Source of the DNA: DATBLE01 sp963764565 | GTDB taxonomy: Bacteria; Actinomycetota; Thermoleophilia; Gaiellales; Gaiellaceae | Assembly (NCBI GenBank): GCA_963764565.1 | Contig: CAVXTD010000013.1 | Coordinates: 1 to 64,000, forward strand | Length of the DNA stretch: 64,000 bases | Direction of reading: 5' to 3' | Shown: in pieces, positions 9,383-18,893 of the stretch | Layout of the letters: the number at the start of each line of letters is the position of its first letter | How positions within the stretch are numbered: position 1 is the first letter of the stretch | The notes under the pieces: model-generated | Told to the model about the DNA's origin: nothing | The model's input: the letters and a program-made list of their open reading frames with translations, nothing else | Databases searched by the model: none | Made by a program: the position numbers and the translations under genes

Positions 9383-9771
9383 CGACCATCGTGCTCGACA
9401 GCCACGCCGTCCACTGGTGGTCCGCCGAACCCGATCGAATCAGCCGTGCTGCAACCAAGGCCCTGAACGAAGCCGACGAACTCGCCGTCGCAGCCATCTC
9501 ATGGTTCGAGCTGGGCTGGCTGGCCGAACACGAGCGAATCGTCGTGACGATCCCGATCCGCTCCTGGCTCGATCAGCTCGCCGCCCAAGTGCGGACGCTC
9601 CCGCTCACCCCCGCAATCGCAGCCACGGCTGTCGCCCTTCCGTCATCGTTCCCCGGCGACCCGGCCGACCGGCTGATCTACGCGACCGCGATCGAACACG
9701 GCCTTCGGCTCGTGACCAAAGACCGCAAATTGCGCGATCACCCCCATCCCCGGTCCCTCGCGCTCTGGTAA
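9379..9771 (+). CDS. PIN-domain toxin (VapC-like ribonuclease)
   Basis: 130 residues, typical for VapC. Conserved acidic positions of the PIN active site are visible: Asp in TIVLDSHAVHWW, Glu in AISWFELGWL, Asp in GDPADRLIYATAIEHG and Asp in LVTKDRKLRD. VapC toxins are Mg-dependent endoribonucleases, commonly cutting tRNA. The start is GTG at 9379 inside the end of the antitoxin gene. The frame is intact and both partners are complete, so this is probably a working module, unlike the PIN remnant at the start of the window. The LDSHAxHWW opening is typical of the PIN subgroup that pairs with Phd-like antitoxins. Confidence 0.88.
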   Translation: MTTIVLDSHAVHWWSAEPDRISRAATKALNEADELAVAAISWFELGWLAEHERIVVTIPIRSWLDQLAAQVRTLPLTPAIAATAVALPSSFPGDPADRLIYATAIEHGLRLVTKDRKLRDHPHPRSLALW

Positions 9772-9779
9772 TCCCGTCC

Positions 9780-9803
9780 AAGGGCGAAATCGGCGCCCTT
9801 TCG
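9780..9803 (+). terminator. Hairpin after the toxin gene
   Basis: AAGGGCG (9780-9786) and CGCCCTT (9794-9800) form a perfect seven-base stem with a seven-base loop, nine bases after the toxin stop codon and followed by TTC. The U-tract is short, so a weak or factor-assisted terminator. It separates the plus-strand toxin pair from the converging cupredoxin gene. Confidence 0.5.
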
Positions 9804-9894
9804 GCCCGGAGCAGGGACAGACCCCAGGGGCCGTCTCCGAAAAGGGGCTGGGACCGCGCGCACCGATCGGCGCAGCGCGGCCCCGTAGACCGGC

Positions 9895-10257
9895 TTACTT
9901 GACGATGAGCGTTCCCTTCATTCCGGCCGCCTCATGGCCGGGGACGCTGCAGTAGAACGTGTACTTCCCCTTCTTCAGAGTCGCGCTGACAATCGAGGTC
10001 TTCCCCTTCCCGACGATCTTGCCCATCACGTTCACCTTCGGGCCCTTGATCGCGATGTCGTGCGGAAGCGGGCCGAGATTGTGCATCTTGATCGTGATCG
10101 GGCCGGCCTTCGCGACCAGCGTCTTCTTGTTGAACTTGAGCGCGCCACTCGCAGGGGCGGTCAGAGTCAGAGTCGTCGTCGCGCCGGCGGCGATTCCCGC
10201 GGTGGTCAGACCGGCGGCGAGGGCTACTGCGAGGGCGACGAGAGCTATACGTCTCAT
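9895..10257 (-). CDS. Secreted cupredoxin (blue copper protein)
   Basis: 120 residues. The N-terminal 25 residues are a clear signal peptide (RRIALVALAVALAAGLTT, then AGIAAGA). The mature part is a plastocyanin/azurin-like fold with all four type-1 copper ligands: His in GPLPHDIAIKG, then Cys, His and Met in YCSVPGHEAAGMKG. It should carry single electrons outside the membrane. I chose the ATG at 10257 because an AGGAG motif precedes it by eight bases and the signal peptide starts there. It is the first of several cupredoxins in this region and could serve the nearby quinoproteins or a copper oxidase. Its partner is not shown. Confidence 0.85.
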   Translation of the reverse strand: MRRIALVALAVALAAGLTTAGIAAGATTTLTLTAPASGALKFNKKTLVAKAGPITIKMHNLGPLPHDIAIKGPKVNVMGKIVGKGKTSIVSATLKKGKYTFYCSVPGHEAAGMKGTLIVK

Positions 10258-10445
10258 AGGCGATGCTCCTATTCTGTTTGGTGGGTTCTGGCGCCGAATG
10301 CCCCGAGGCGGAAGGACAGCAATGGGCTCGTGGATCAGGTGCCTGCCATTCCGCAACTATCGGCCTGCGCCGATGATACCGGCCCTTCGAAGTTGAAGGG
10401 TACGAAGCGAAGGGCGCACGTGGCGATGTGGTATTCATTCGGCCG

Positions 10446-11351
10446 ATGGCTCCCAGACGCTGGACGATCCTCGGCGCTGCCATTTCAGCGCTCGTCGTCG
10501 CAGTCACGATCGCCCAGGCGACCACACATGCTTCGGGGCCGGTGCGCTGGATCGTCTTCTCCGCCCATCCGAACGGATCGGGCACGGCGCAGCTGTTCCG
10601 CGTCCAGACGACCGGCGAGGGCCTTCAGCAGATAACGAAGGGCAGGCTGCCGGCGAGTGCTCCCGCGTTCTCACCCGACGGGAAGCAGATCGTGTTCTCG
10701 CGCCTCGGCTCTGGGATCTTCCGCATCAACCTGGACGGGACCGGCCTGCACAAGCTCAGCTCGAACGCCCGCGACAGCTACCCCGTCTGGTCGCGGAACG
10801 GCACGCAGATCGCCTTCGTGCGGCCCTACCGCGCCGACTGGCGCCTCTACGTCATGTCCGCCTCCGGCGCCGGCAAGCGGCGGCTCCCGCATGCACCGCC
10901 TGCGGGCCGGCCGACGTGGGCGGCGAACGGCAAGAGCATCTTCATCCCCGCAGCCGGAGACCTGGTCAGGGTCGACGCCGCGACCGGCACGGTGCAGAAG
11001 TACTACGGCCTCTCCCTCGACACGCAGACCGGCCAGACCGCGACGCTCTCGCCCGATGCCCGCAGGGTCGCCTACGTCGGCCTGCGCGTCAGCACCGGCC
11101 CCGAGGACTGCGGGGACGGCCCGTGCCCTCAGTACGGCCTCTACCTCGCGAATGTCCCGGCGCCGCACAGGACTCGGCGGATCGTCAACGACACCGGCCC
11201 CGCGGGCTGGTCGCCGGACGGCAAGACCCTGCTCTTCGTCGCCAGAGGCGTGCTCACCTTTCGCGCCGTCGCAGGCGGTCGCCCGACGACGATCGCAACC
11301 GGTGAGCATGTCGCCACCGGCGACGCGCCACCTGCCTGGCAGCCGCGCTGA
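10446..11351 (+). CDS. Secreted TolB/WD40-like beta-propeller protein
   Basis: 301 residues. An N-terminal signal or anchor (RRWTILGAAISALVVAVT) is followed by repeated TolB-type blades: FSPDGKQIVFSR, WSRNGTQIAFVR, WAANGKSIFIPA, LSPDARRVAYVG and WSPDGKTLLFVA. The blades usually act as protein-binding or sensing platforms at the cell surface. There is no enzymatic motif and no TolB N-terminal domain, so this is a propeller of unknown partner. The start was placed at the ATG at 10446 because a TATTCA hexamer lies eight bases upstream. It is divergent from the cupredoxin gene. Confidence 0.7.
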   Translation: MAPRRWTILGAAISALVVAVTIAQATTHASGPVRWIVFSAHPNGSGTAQLFRVQTTGEGLQQITKGRLPASAPAFSPDGKQIVFSRLGSGIFRINLDGTGLHKLSSNARDSYPVWSRNGTQIAFVRPYRADWRLYVMSASGAGKRRLPHAPPAGRPTWAANGKSIFIPAAGDLVRVDAATGTVQKYYGLSLDTQTGQTATLSPDARRVAYVGLRVSTGPEDCGDGPCPQYGLYLANVPAPHRTRRIVNDTGPAGWSPDGKTLLFVARGVLTFRAVAGGRPTTIATGEHVATGDAPPAWQPR

Positions 11352-11367
11352 TCGACGGGCAGCGCGC

Positions 11368-11766
11368 TCAGAAGATCGTGAAGACGCCCTTCATGCCCGG
11401 CTTCGACCGGTCGCCGGGAAGGCTGCCGAAATACGGAAGCTTGCCGCGATAGTCGAGGAAGTAGATGTGAATGCTCTGCTGACTCGGCTTGAGCGGCGCG
11501 GTGAAGCCCGTCTGCACTCCCTGACCGCGGTTGTCGTTGCCCATCGAGAACGTGTGCGGCTTCTTGCCGAGGTTGACCAGGATGAAGCGGGCCATGACGC
11601 CACGCTGCCCGCGCTTCGGGCTCATGCGGATCGCCGTGTCGGTGATGAAGATCTTGATCGTGATCACCGGTGGCGGGTTCGTCGTCGAGGGCCGCGCGGA
11701 ACTCTGAGCCGCCGGAACGAGCGCCACCGCAAAGACTGCTGTGAGCGCGAGGAGACGGACATTCAC
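11368..11766 (-). CDS. Degenerate secreted cupredoxin-like protein
   Basis: 132 residues with a signal peptide (RLLALTAVFAVALVP followed by AAQSSA). The body has the cupredoxin layout, including the first ligand position in NLGKKPHTFSMG and the terminal PGMKGVFTIF strand. The segment that should hold Cys-x-x-x-x-His reads YFGSLPGDRSKPGMKG instead: Cys and the second His are gone. It therefore should not bind type-1 copper. Start GTG at 11766 lies eight bases after a TAGGCT hexamer. Possible roles are structural, a chaperone, or binding another metal; none is shown. It converges on the propeller gene and diverges from a quinoprotein gene. Confidence 0.65.
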   Translation of the reverse strand: MNVRLLALTAVFAVALVPAAQSSARPSTTNPPPVITIKIFITDTAIRMSPKRGQRGVMARFILVNLGKKPHTFSMGNDNRGQGVQTGFTAPLKPSQQSIHIYFLDYRGKLPYFGSLPGDRSKPGMKGVFTIF

Positions 11767-11790
11767 AAGCAGATAGCCTAGCAACAGGCC

Positions 11791-13265
11791 GTGGCCTCAC
11801 GATCGGTGCACACCGTCCGGGTCGCCGTTGCAGCAGTGACCGCCGGGGCGCTGTGCGGATGCGGCACGCAGGCCGGTCGCAGCACCTGGCAACTGCCGAA
11901 CGGAGACCTCGCAGGGACGCGTGCTGCTTCGCAATCGGCGATCAGGGTCGCCAACGTCAAGCGTCTCGGGGTGCGCTGGCGATTCGCTCTGACCGCCGCC
12001 CCGACCATCTCGGGCAGCTTCGCCTCGACGCCCGTCGCCGACCGCACCACGGTCTACGCGCAGGACCTCCGCAGCAACGTCTACGCCCTCGACCGCTCGA
12101 CCGGGAGGCTTCGCTGGACGCACCGCTACCGCGCCCTGAACGAGGGGCCGAACGGGCTCGCGGTGGACGGCGGGCGGGTCTACGGCGCGACCGACTCGGA
12201 CGCGTTCGCGCTCTCGGCGGCGACCGGCCGCGAGCTCTGGCACCGGCACCTGACGAGCGCGACCGAGCAGTTCGTCGACGTCGCGCCCGTCGTCTGGCAC
12301 GGACCTGGTGTTCGTCAGCACCGTCGGGTATCCGCCGGGCGGACGCGGGGCGATCTACGCGCTCGACGCCGGAACGGGCACGGTGCGCTGGAAGTTCGTC
12401 ACGATCGAGCGGCCGTGGCGCTACCCCCTCGAGGCGGGCGGCGGCGGGGTCTGGTACCCGGTCTCGGTGGACGCGTCGGGCCGGCTCTACGCCGGCAACT
12501 CGAACCCGGCACCCTGGGGCGGCTCGCCGAGGCGGCCGAACGGCGGCGCGTTCCCCGGCCCGGCCCGGTACACGGACTCCCTGATCGTGCTCGACGCGCG
12601 CACCGGCCGGCTGCTCTGGCACGACCAGGTCACCCCGCACGACGTCCGCGACCACGACTTCGAGGCAACACCGATCCTCGCGACGGTCGGGGCGCGCCGG
12701 TCGTCTTCGGCGCCGGCAAGGCCGGGAGGGTGATCGCGTGGGATCGCGTTACCCGGCGACGACTCTGGACCGCCGCCGTCGGATTGCACGACAACGACCT
12801 CGGCCCGCTGCCGCGGCAGCGCGTGACCGTGTGCCCCGGTCTCCTCGGTGGTGTCGAGACGCCGATGGCCTATGACAAGGGCCGGCTGTTCGTGCCGGTC
12901 GTCGACCTGTGCGGCTGGGGCAGCGCCGCCGCCCGGCAAGAGCTGACGAGCGTCGATCCGTCGTCAGGTCGAGGCCGGCTCGTCGCGCTCGATGCGGCGA
13001 CCGGCCGCAGGATCTGGGTGCGCCGCCTGCCCTCGCCCGACTTCGGCTGCGCGACGGTGTCGAACGACGTCGTCTTCACCTCCACCTTCGACGGGACGGC
13101 GTACGCGTTCGCCGCCGCGCGACGGGAGGCTCGTCTGGCGGGCGCGGCATGCGGGCGGGCGTGAACGCGTGCCCGGCGGTCGTGGGCGATCTAGTGCTGT
13201 TCGGCGCCGGCATCCCCCGGGCGGGAGACGCTACGCCCGAGCTCGTCGCATTCGGCCTGCGGTGA
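11791..13265 (+). CDS. PQQ-type beta-propeller protein 1, exported (frameshifted)
   Basis: About 490 residues over at least three frame changes (near 12,300, 12,690 and 13,130). After a short hydrophobic export signal ending in LCGCG, PQQ propeller repeats are clear: YALDRSTGRLRW, FALSAATGRELWH, YALDAGTGTVRWKF, LDARTGRLLWHD, ALDAATGRRIWV. The catalytic-metal region reads TPHDVRDHDFEATPIL, keeping the D-x-D pair of lanthanide-type alcohol dehydrogenases but with Arg in place of the usual Trp. Asn is kept in YAGNSNPAPW. It could be an exported quinoprotein dehydrogenase of unknown substrate. A Cys-rich signal end hints at a lipoprotein, but the lipobox is poor. Start GTG at 11791. Confidence 0.7.
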
Positions 13266-13280
13266 GCGCGCGCGCGCCCG

Positions 13281-13781
13281 CTACCTGTGCCAGACGACCT
13301 TGAACGTGTTCGACGTCGCCTGGACGCGACCCGACGCGTTCCGCAACGTCACCCGGTAGGAGATCGTCCCGAACCGGTTTCCCGAGATGTTGTTGCTGAG
13401 CACAGCTTCGAGCGCTGCGTCCTGCGAAAGCCCGACCAGACCCCAGCCTGGACTGTCTGCGCGCTTGACGCCGGCTCCGATTGGCCGCTGCTCGAGCCGC
13501 AGGCTCGTTCCCTCGGGGAGCCGGCTACCGCGGCGCGGCTGGCAGGTCGGTGGCGGCGGCGCCTGGTTCCAGACCGCGCACACGACGAAGCTGGTCAGCT
13601 CCACCTTGACGAGCTTCAGCGAGAGGGAGCTCCGCCAGGGCCCCGCGCCGCCCTGCCGGCCTCGCAGCGTGATCTTCGCGGCCGCCGCCCGGCGGCAGCT
13701 CGGTCGCTCCGGACGGCGCCGGACGCGAGAGGCACGCGAGGCGAAAGCGACGAGACGAGAGCGAGGACGGTGCGCGCGCAT
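13281..13781 (-). CDS. Hypothetical protein of the redox island
   Basis: About 166 residues from an ATG at 13781. The N-terminal 50 residues are very Arg-rich and may be out of frame. The C-terminal half reads like an Ig-like beta-sandwich: SLKLVKVELTSFVVCAVW, then GLVGLSQDAALEAVLS, NRFGTISYRVTLRNASGR and TSNTFKVVWHR, ending at a stop at 13281. I do not recognise a family. It converges on the quinoprotein gene to its left with 15 bases between the stops. It may be an exported domain whose signal peptide is obscured by an indel. Confidence 0.4.
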   Translation of the reverse strand: MRAHRPRSRLVAFASRASRVRRRPERPSCRRAAAAKITLRGRQGGAGPWRSSLSLKLVKVELTSFVVCAVWNQAPPPPTCQPRRGSRLPEGTSLRLEQRPIGAGVKRADSPGWGLVGLSQDAALEAVLSNNISGNRFGTISYRVTLRNASGRVQATSNTFKVVWHR

Positions 13782-13945
13782 GACCGTGCAGTCTACCGCC
13801 CGCCACAGCAATTCCAAGCGCGTGGCACCGACCGGTCGCGGACGCTCGGCTTCCTTGCAAACAGCCGACCGTAGTGGCGATAGTGCCATTCGGTGATCGA
13901 GTCTCGTCGCCACCGCCACCTCAACCGCCCTTAGGAGGACACCAG

Positions 13946-15916
13946 ATGCGCAGGTTCGTCTTGTTTGTACTTGCTTCCTGTCTCGGACTGCTACTCGCGG
14001 GATCGCGCCTCCGCCGACCAGTCCGGGGCCGCCAGGATGGTCATCGACGCCCGCGCCGGCCTGGACGGCCGCGCAGTTGAACGCGCCCGCCGGGGACAAC
14101 TGGATGACGAACATGGGCAACCTCACCGGCCACCGGTACTCGTCGCTGACCCAGATCACCAAGTCGAACGTCTCCACGCTCAAGGAGGCCTGGCACATCA
14201 ATCTCGGCACGTGCGCGACGAAGGACGCCGCCTGCGGCTCGCTCGAGGCGAACGCGGCCGTCTCCGACGGCACCTACTACATCCAGACTCCGAAGAGCGA
14301 CGTCTTCGCGCTCGACGCCGCGACCGGCGCGCAGCTCTGGCACTGGGCGCCCACGTACGAGCCCGGCTTCAACGTGGGCTCCGGCGGAAGGCAGCCGGGC
14401 GTCGCGATCGCGGACGGCAAGGTCTTCGCTCCGACGCGTGACGGCTACATCTACGCGCTCGACCAGATGATGGGCGGCGTCGTCTGGAAGGCCGAGGTGG
14501 CGCCGTGGCAGAGGGCGGCAAGGTCTCGTCCGCGCCGATCTACGTCAACGGCATGATCCTCTCCGGCGACGCCTCGGGCGACAACGGCGGCGTCAGCGCC
14601 TCGATGCACGCCTTCGACGCGACGAACGGCCGGCAGCTGTGGGCGTGGAGCGTCGTGCCGCAGCGGGGCGCAGCCCGGCGGCGACACGTGGCCGGACGAC
14701 CCGCAGGGCCGCCATTACGGCGGCGGCTCGATGTGGGAGTCGCCGATCATCGACACGAAGCGCAACCTCGCGATCTTCGGCACCGGCAACCCGAATCCGT
14801 GGAACTCGCGCGGCCCGGGCATGAACCTGTTCACCGACTCGATCGTCGCGCTGAACCTCTACACCGGCCAGCTCGTCTGGTACTTCCAGACAGGCACACC
14901 ACGACCTGTGGGACTCCGACCTGCCGAACAACGGCGTCATGTTCAACGCGCCGTACAAGGTGCCGGCCGACCTGATCGCCGGCCGGCATCCTGCCGAAGA
15001 GCTTCAAGAAGAAGACGGGCACCGTGTCGCGTGCGCCGGCGTCGCCTACGTCAACAAGTACGGGATGACCTTCGTCCTCGACCGCGAGACCGGCAAGCCG
15101 CTGATCCCGATCAAGGAGGTGAAGGTCCCGCAGAGCACGGCGCCGGACGTGAACACCTGGCCGACGCAGCCGATCCCGCAGTCCGACAACGTCCTCTTCA
15201 ACAAGCTGGACAAGGACGGCGCGGCCGTGCACGGACGGCAACATCAGCCAGACCAACGCGTACGTTCCGTACGCGACGGCGACCGCCCCCGACGGCAAGC
15301 CGTTCAAGATCGGGTGCGCCTACGACCCGTACGACACGACGCAGTACGTCGTGACGCCGTTCGAGATGATGGACTGGCCGGCGAGCTCGTACAGCCCGGA
15401 GAACCACACGTTCATCACCTGCGGAGTGACCGACCGGGCAACCGGCGTTCGAGCAGATCCCCAGGGCCTCGCAGGTGGTCGGGATCGTTCGGCGGCTACG
15501 GCGCCGCCCGCCTCGGCGTCGGCGACACCTCGACCGCCAACACCGGCAACTTCTCCGCGTTCGACGTGACCACGGGCAAGCTGACCTGGCACCAGCACTG
15601 GCCCGCCCCGTGCTACAGCGGCTCGATGAACACCGCCAGCGGGATCACGTTCATCGGCTGGCTCGGCCAGGGCAACGCCCAGGACGGCCACGGCTTCCTC
15701 GAGGCGGTGGACACGAAGACCGGAGCGTCGCTCTGGAAGTCGCCGCTGATGACCGCCCCGGTGGGCGCTGCTCCCGTCACCTACTCGGTGGGCGGCAAGC
15801 AGTACGTGTCGGTCGCGGTCGGCGGCCAGAGCCACAACGACGTCTCGCGGCCGAAGGGTCTGACGAATCCGGCCCGGCTGCGCGACGACAGCATCTACAC
15901 GTTCGTCCTGCCGTAA
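13946..15916 (+). CDS. Quinoprotein (PQQ) alcohol dehydrogenase 2 with lanthanide-type Asp-x-Asp motif, frameshifted
   Basis: About 655 codons. Start ATG at 13946 has a perfect AGGAGG seven bases upstream; the signal peptide is RRFVLFVLASCLGLLLAG. Frames change near 14,000-14,055, 14,510, 14,670, 14,890, 14,985, 15,230 and 15,460, but the propeller repeats stay clear: FALDAATGAQLWHW, AFDATNGRQLWAW, ALNLYTGQLVW, and the closing blade before TFVLP. Active-site positions: Asn in GTGNPNPWN and HHDLWDSD (GAC codons at 14912 and 14918), matching the XoxF-type pair of catalytic Asp plus lanthanide-binding Asp. The vicinal CysCys of classical methanol dehydrogenases is missing and the usual metal-binding Glu seems to be Asp. 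It oxidises an alcohol or similar substrate outside the membrane; the substrate is unknown. Confidence 0.82.
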
Positions 15917-15933
15917 CGGACTGGACAACCTGC

Positions 15934-15975
15934 GGGCGGCGGCCGCGCGAGCGCGCCGCCCCCGTCGTTTTCGTT
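15934..15975 (+). terminator. GC-rich hairpin after the dehydrogenase
   Basis: GGGCGGCG (15934-15941) pairs with CGCCGCCC (15954-15961), with further pairing possible in the loop, followed by a T-rich stretch with TTTT (15968-15971). It lies 18 bases after the dehydrogenase stop, so transcripts may end here before the tandem cupredoxin gene. Confidence 0.55.
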
Positions 15976-16005
15976 GGTCGACAGCCGGCCGCGTGCGCGG
16001 GTCGC

Positions 16006-16046
16006 TAGGCTGGCTCGAAGGTCACGACTTTCCGAGGAGGATGCTG
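16006..16046 (+). promoter_or_regulatory. Promoter and strong ribosome site of the tandem cupredoxin
   Basis: TAGGCT at 16006-16011 is a plausible -10 element. AGGAGG at 16035-16040 touches an ATG at 16041, too close for use, and stands six bases before the ATG at 16047, which is therefore the better start. Confidence 0.5.
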
Positions 16047-16804
16047 ATGCGCCGTGGACTGAGTCTGTTCGTGCTTGGAGTGCTGGCTGTCGGCAGGACT
16101 CGCTGCCGGTGTGTTCGCGCCGGGCGGCGGAGCGAGCCACAGCGTCGTCGTCCGCCACGGTCACGCGTCACCGTCTCGGCGTCCGAGTTCAAGTTTGTGC
16201 TGTCGAAGCGGAGCGTTCCGGTCGGCAGCAAGGTGATCTTCACCGTGATCAACAAGGGCAAGATCTCCCACGATTTCAGGATCCTCGGCACGTCGCTCTC
16301 GACGAGGACCAAAGTCCTCAACCCGGGCCAGCGCGCGACACTCACCGTCACCTTCAAGAAGAAGGGCCGCTACACCTACATCTGCACGCTGCCGGGCCAC
16401 GCGAAGCTGGGCATGAAGGGCGTCTTCTCGGTGCGGCGTGAAGCCGCCGGTGACCAAGCCCGGGACGACGACGACGACCCCGACCACCGACCGTCACGGC
16501 ACCGCCGCCGCCGACCGGGCCGGTCGGTAGCGCCAACACGACCGTCCAGGTCGGCATGTTCGAGTACTACTTCGAGCTCTCGACGGCACCATCCCGTCGG
16601 GCCAGGTCACCTTCGTGATCACGAACAAGGGGAGCGAGGTGCACAACTTCGCGATCGTCGGCAAGAAGGCCGGCGCGCTCCTCGCCGCCTGGCGGAACGG
16701 AGACGTGGACGGTCGGGCTGCCGGCCGGGACCTACACGTACGTCTGCGACGTCCCCTTCCATGTCGACCGCGGCATGATCGGGTCGTTCACCGTCACGCC
16801 CTAA
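16047..16804 (+). CDS. Secreted tandem (two-domain) cupredoxin, frameshifted
   Basis: About 250 residues over at least four frame changes (near 16,095, 16,160, 16,440-16,530 and 16,700). After a signal peptide (RRGLSLFVLGVLAVG), domain 1 runs to about 16,435 and keeps all copper ligands: His in KISHDFRILG, then YICTLPGHAKLGMKG. A Thr/Pro-rich linker (KPGTTTTTPTT) follows, then domain 2 with His in GSEVHNFAIVG and YVCDVPFHVDRGMIG. Both type-1 sites look functional, so the protein could hold two electrons or pass them between sites. It sits between quinoprotein 2 and the MoxR operon, so I infer it is the electron acceptor of the dehydrogenase. Proof would need biochemistry. Confidence 0.78.
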
Positions 16805-16892
16805 AGCCTTGCGCTGGGGGGAGGCGCTCCGGCACCTCCCCCCGGCGGTCGACTCGCCGGGGCCGGCACGACGCTCGTTTACGATGGTCGAG

Positions 16893-17938
16893 ATGACCAG
16901 CGTGGAGCGGAGCGAGGCGGGGTCGGCCGCGCTCGCCAGGGCAACCGAGCTCCCCCGCCGGATGCTCGGCAACATCGAGACGGTCGTGCACGGCAAGCAC
17001 GACGAGGTCGCGCTCGTGCTCGCGTCGCTCGCCTGCGAGGGCCACGTGCTGCTCGAGGACGTGCCGGGGACGGCGAAGACGGTGCTCGCCCGCGCGATCG
17101 CCCAGACGATCGAAGGGGCGACGGTCGCGCGCATCCAGTGCACGCCCGACCTCCAGCCGACCGACGTCACCGGCCTCGCGATCTACAACCAGAAGACACG
17201 CGACTTCGAGTTCCGGCCGGGGCCGGTCTTCGCCAACGTCCTGCTCGTCGACGAGATCAACCGGGCGATGCCGAAGACGCAGTCGGCGCTGCTCGAGGCG
17301 ATGGCCGAGCGCCAGGTGACGGTCGACGGGGTCACCCGGCCGCTCCCCGACCCGTTCTTCGTGATCGCGACCGAGAACCCGATCGAGCAGGAGGGCACGT
17401 TCCCGCTGCCCGAGGCGCAGCTCGACCGCTTCGCGCTGCGGACGTCGCTCGGCTACCCCCAGCTCGACGAAGAGGTGCAGATCGTCCGGGAGCAGCGGCA
17501 CGGGCACCCGCTCAGGACGCTCGAAGCCCGCGGTGAGCGCCGACGAGGTGCGTGCGCTCCGCGCAGGCCGTCGAGGAGGTCTACGTCGACGAGCTGTCCT
17601 CGCGCTGGCTCGTCGAGCTCGTCCGCGCGACGCGGCTGGTCGAGGGCGTGTCGACCGGCGCCTCGGTCCGCGGCAGCCTCGCGCTCGAGCGGACCGCGCG
17701 CGCCTGGGCGCTCTTCCAGGGGCGCGAGTACGTCGTGCCCGAGGACGTCGAGCGGCTCTTCCTGCCGGTGCTCGGCCACCGCATCCTCCTCACGACCGCG
17801 TTCCTCGCCGAGACGCGCGGCCTCGGCCGCGACGCGGCGCTCGAGCTGATCCGCGCCCGCAGCTTCGAGCTGGCACCGCGCCCCGAGCCGAACTGGCACG
17901 AGGGCCGGCCGGCGGCGCTGGGCCCGGCCGCGTCGTAG
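16893..17938 (+). CDS. MoxR-type AAA+ ATPase (mxaR position)
   Basis: About 348 residues with one frame change near 17,530-17,565. AAA_3 features: HVLLEDVPGTAKTVLARAI (Walker A), VFANVLLVDEINRAMPKTQS (Walker B plus MoxR signature), FFVIATENPIEQEGTFPLPE and AQLDRFALR, then the lid domain with TRLVEGVSTGASVRGSLAL. MoxR proteins act as chaperone-like ATPases with VWA partners; in methylotrophs MxaR helps mature methanol dehydrogenase. TACGAT seven bases before the ATG at 16893 suggests a leaderless start there; an upstream ATG at 16884 is the alternative. It is the first gene of a six-gene set with overlaps or gaps of no more than four bases. Confidence 0.88.
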
Positions 17939-17941
17939 CCG

Positions 17942-18893
17942 GTGGAGGCGGCGTCCGCGGCGGAGCGGCGGGTGTTCCCGCTCGTCCCGCGCCGGCGGCT
18001 GCTCGGGCTGCCGTTCGGCGAGCAGCGCAGCGCCCGGCGCGGCCCGGGAACGGACGTCGTCGGCGGCCGCCCGTACCGGCCCGGCGACCACGCCGCCACG
18101 ATCGACTGGCACGCCTCGGCGAAGCTGTCGGCTGCGCGCGACACCGACGAGTTCGTCGTCCGGGCCTACCAGGCGGACGAGGCGCCGCGGGTCGTGCTCG
18201 TCTGCGACCGCCGGCCCGCGATGGGGATCTACGGCTGCGCCGTTTCCCTGGCTCTCGAAGCACGACGGCGCTCCACTCCGCCGCGCAGCTGATCGTGCTC
18301 AGCGCGGTCGCCTCGCGCGGCGACGTCGGCTCGCTCGACTACGCCGGGGCGGCTGCCGCGGCACGGCGGGCCGTACTGGCTTCCGCCCGGCGGCCGCGGC
18401 GAGCTGTGGCTGATCGAGCAGCGGCAGGCGCCCGAGACCGGGTTCGACGCGCCCGAGGACAACCTCGAGCGGGCGATCGCCTTCCTCGGCCGGATGCGCT
18501 CGGGGATCCCGCCGGGGAGCTTCGTGTTCATCCTCTCCGACTTCCTGGCGCCGCCGCCCGCCTCGGCCTGGCTCGATGCCGGCGCCCACCGCTGGGACGT
18601 CGTCCCGGTCGTGATCCAGGACCCGGTCTGGGAGCAGAGCTTCCCCGACGTCGGCTCGGTCGTCGTCCGCGTGGTCGATCCCTCGGGCGGGCGGCCCCGG
18701 CCCGTCCTGCTGAGCGCGCGGGAGGCCCGCTCGCGGCGCGCGGCGAACGAGGAGCGGCTGCGGCCGGCTGCTCGACGAGTTCGCGACGCTCGGCTTCGAC
18801 CCGCTCGTGCTCGGCACCGACGACCCGCACGAGATCGACGAGACCTTCCTGCGCTGGGCCGAGCTGCGGGAGATGACGCGGTGGCGGCGCTGA
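17942..18893 (+). CDS. DUF58 protein (mxaS position), frameshifted
   Basis: About 317 residues; the frame changes near 18,245, 18,360 and 18,770. The DUF58 signature is clear: GTDVVGGRPYRPGDHAATIDW, then SAKLSAARDTDEFVVR, and the von Willebrand-like strand VVLVCDRRPAMGIYG. Late segments read PPGSFVFILSDFLAPPP and FDPLVLGTDDPHEIDETF. DUF58 proteins sit beside MoxR in nearly all MoxR operons and are thought to be scaffold or substrate-recognition partners. MxaS of methylotrophs belongs here. Start GTG at 17942 lies three bases after the MoxR stop. Confidence 0.82.

Noticed and set aside
9801..9894. GC-rich gap between the toxin and cupredoxin genes as a coding stretch
   Set aside because: Translations in all frames lack any family pattern; only a terminator-like hairpin is supported.
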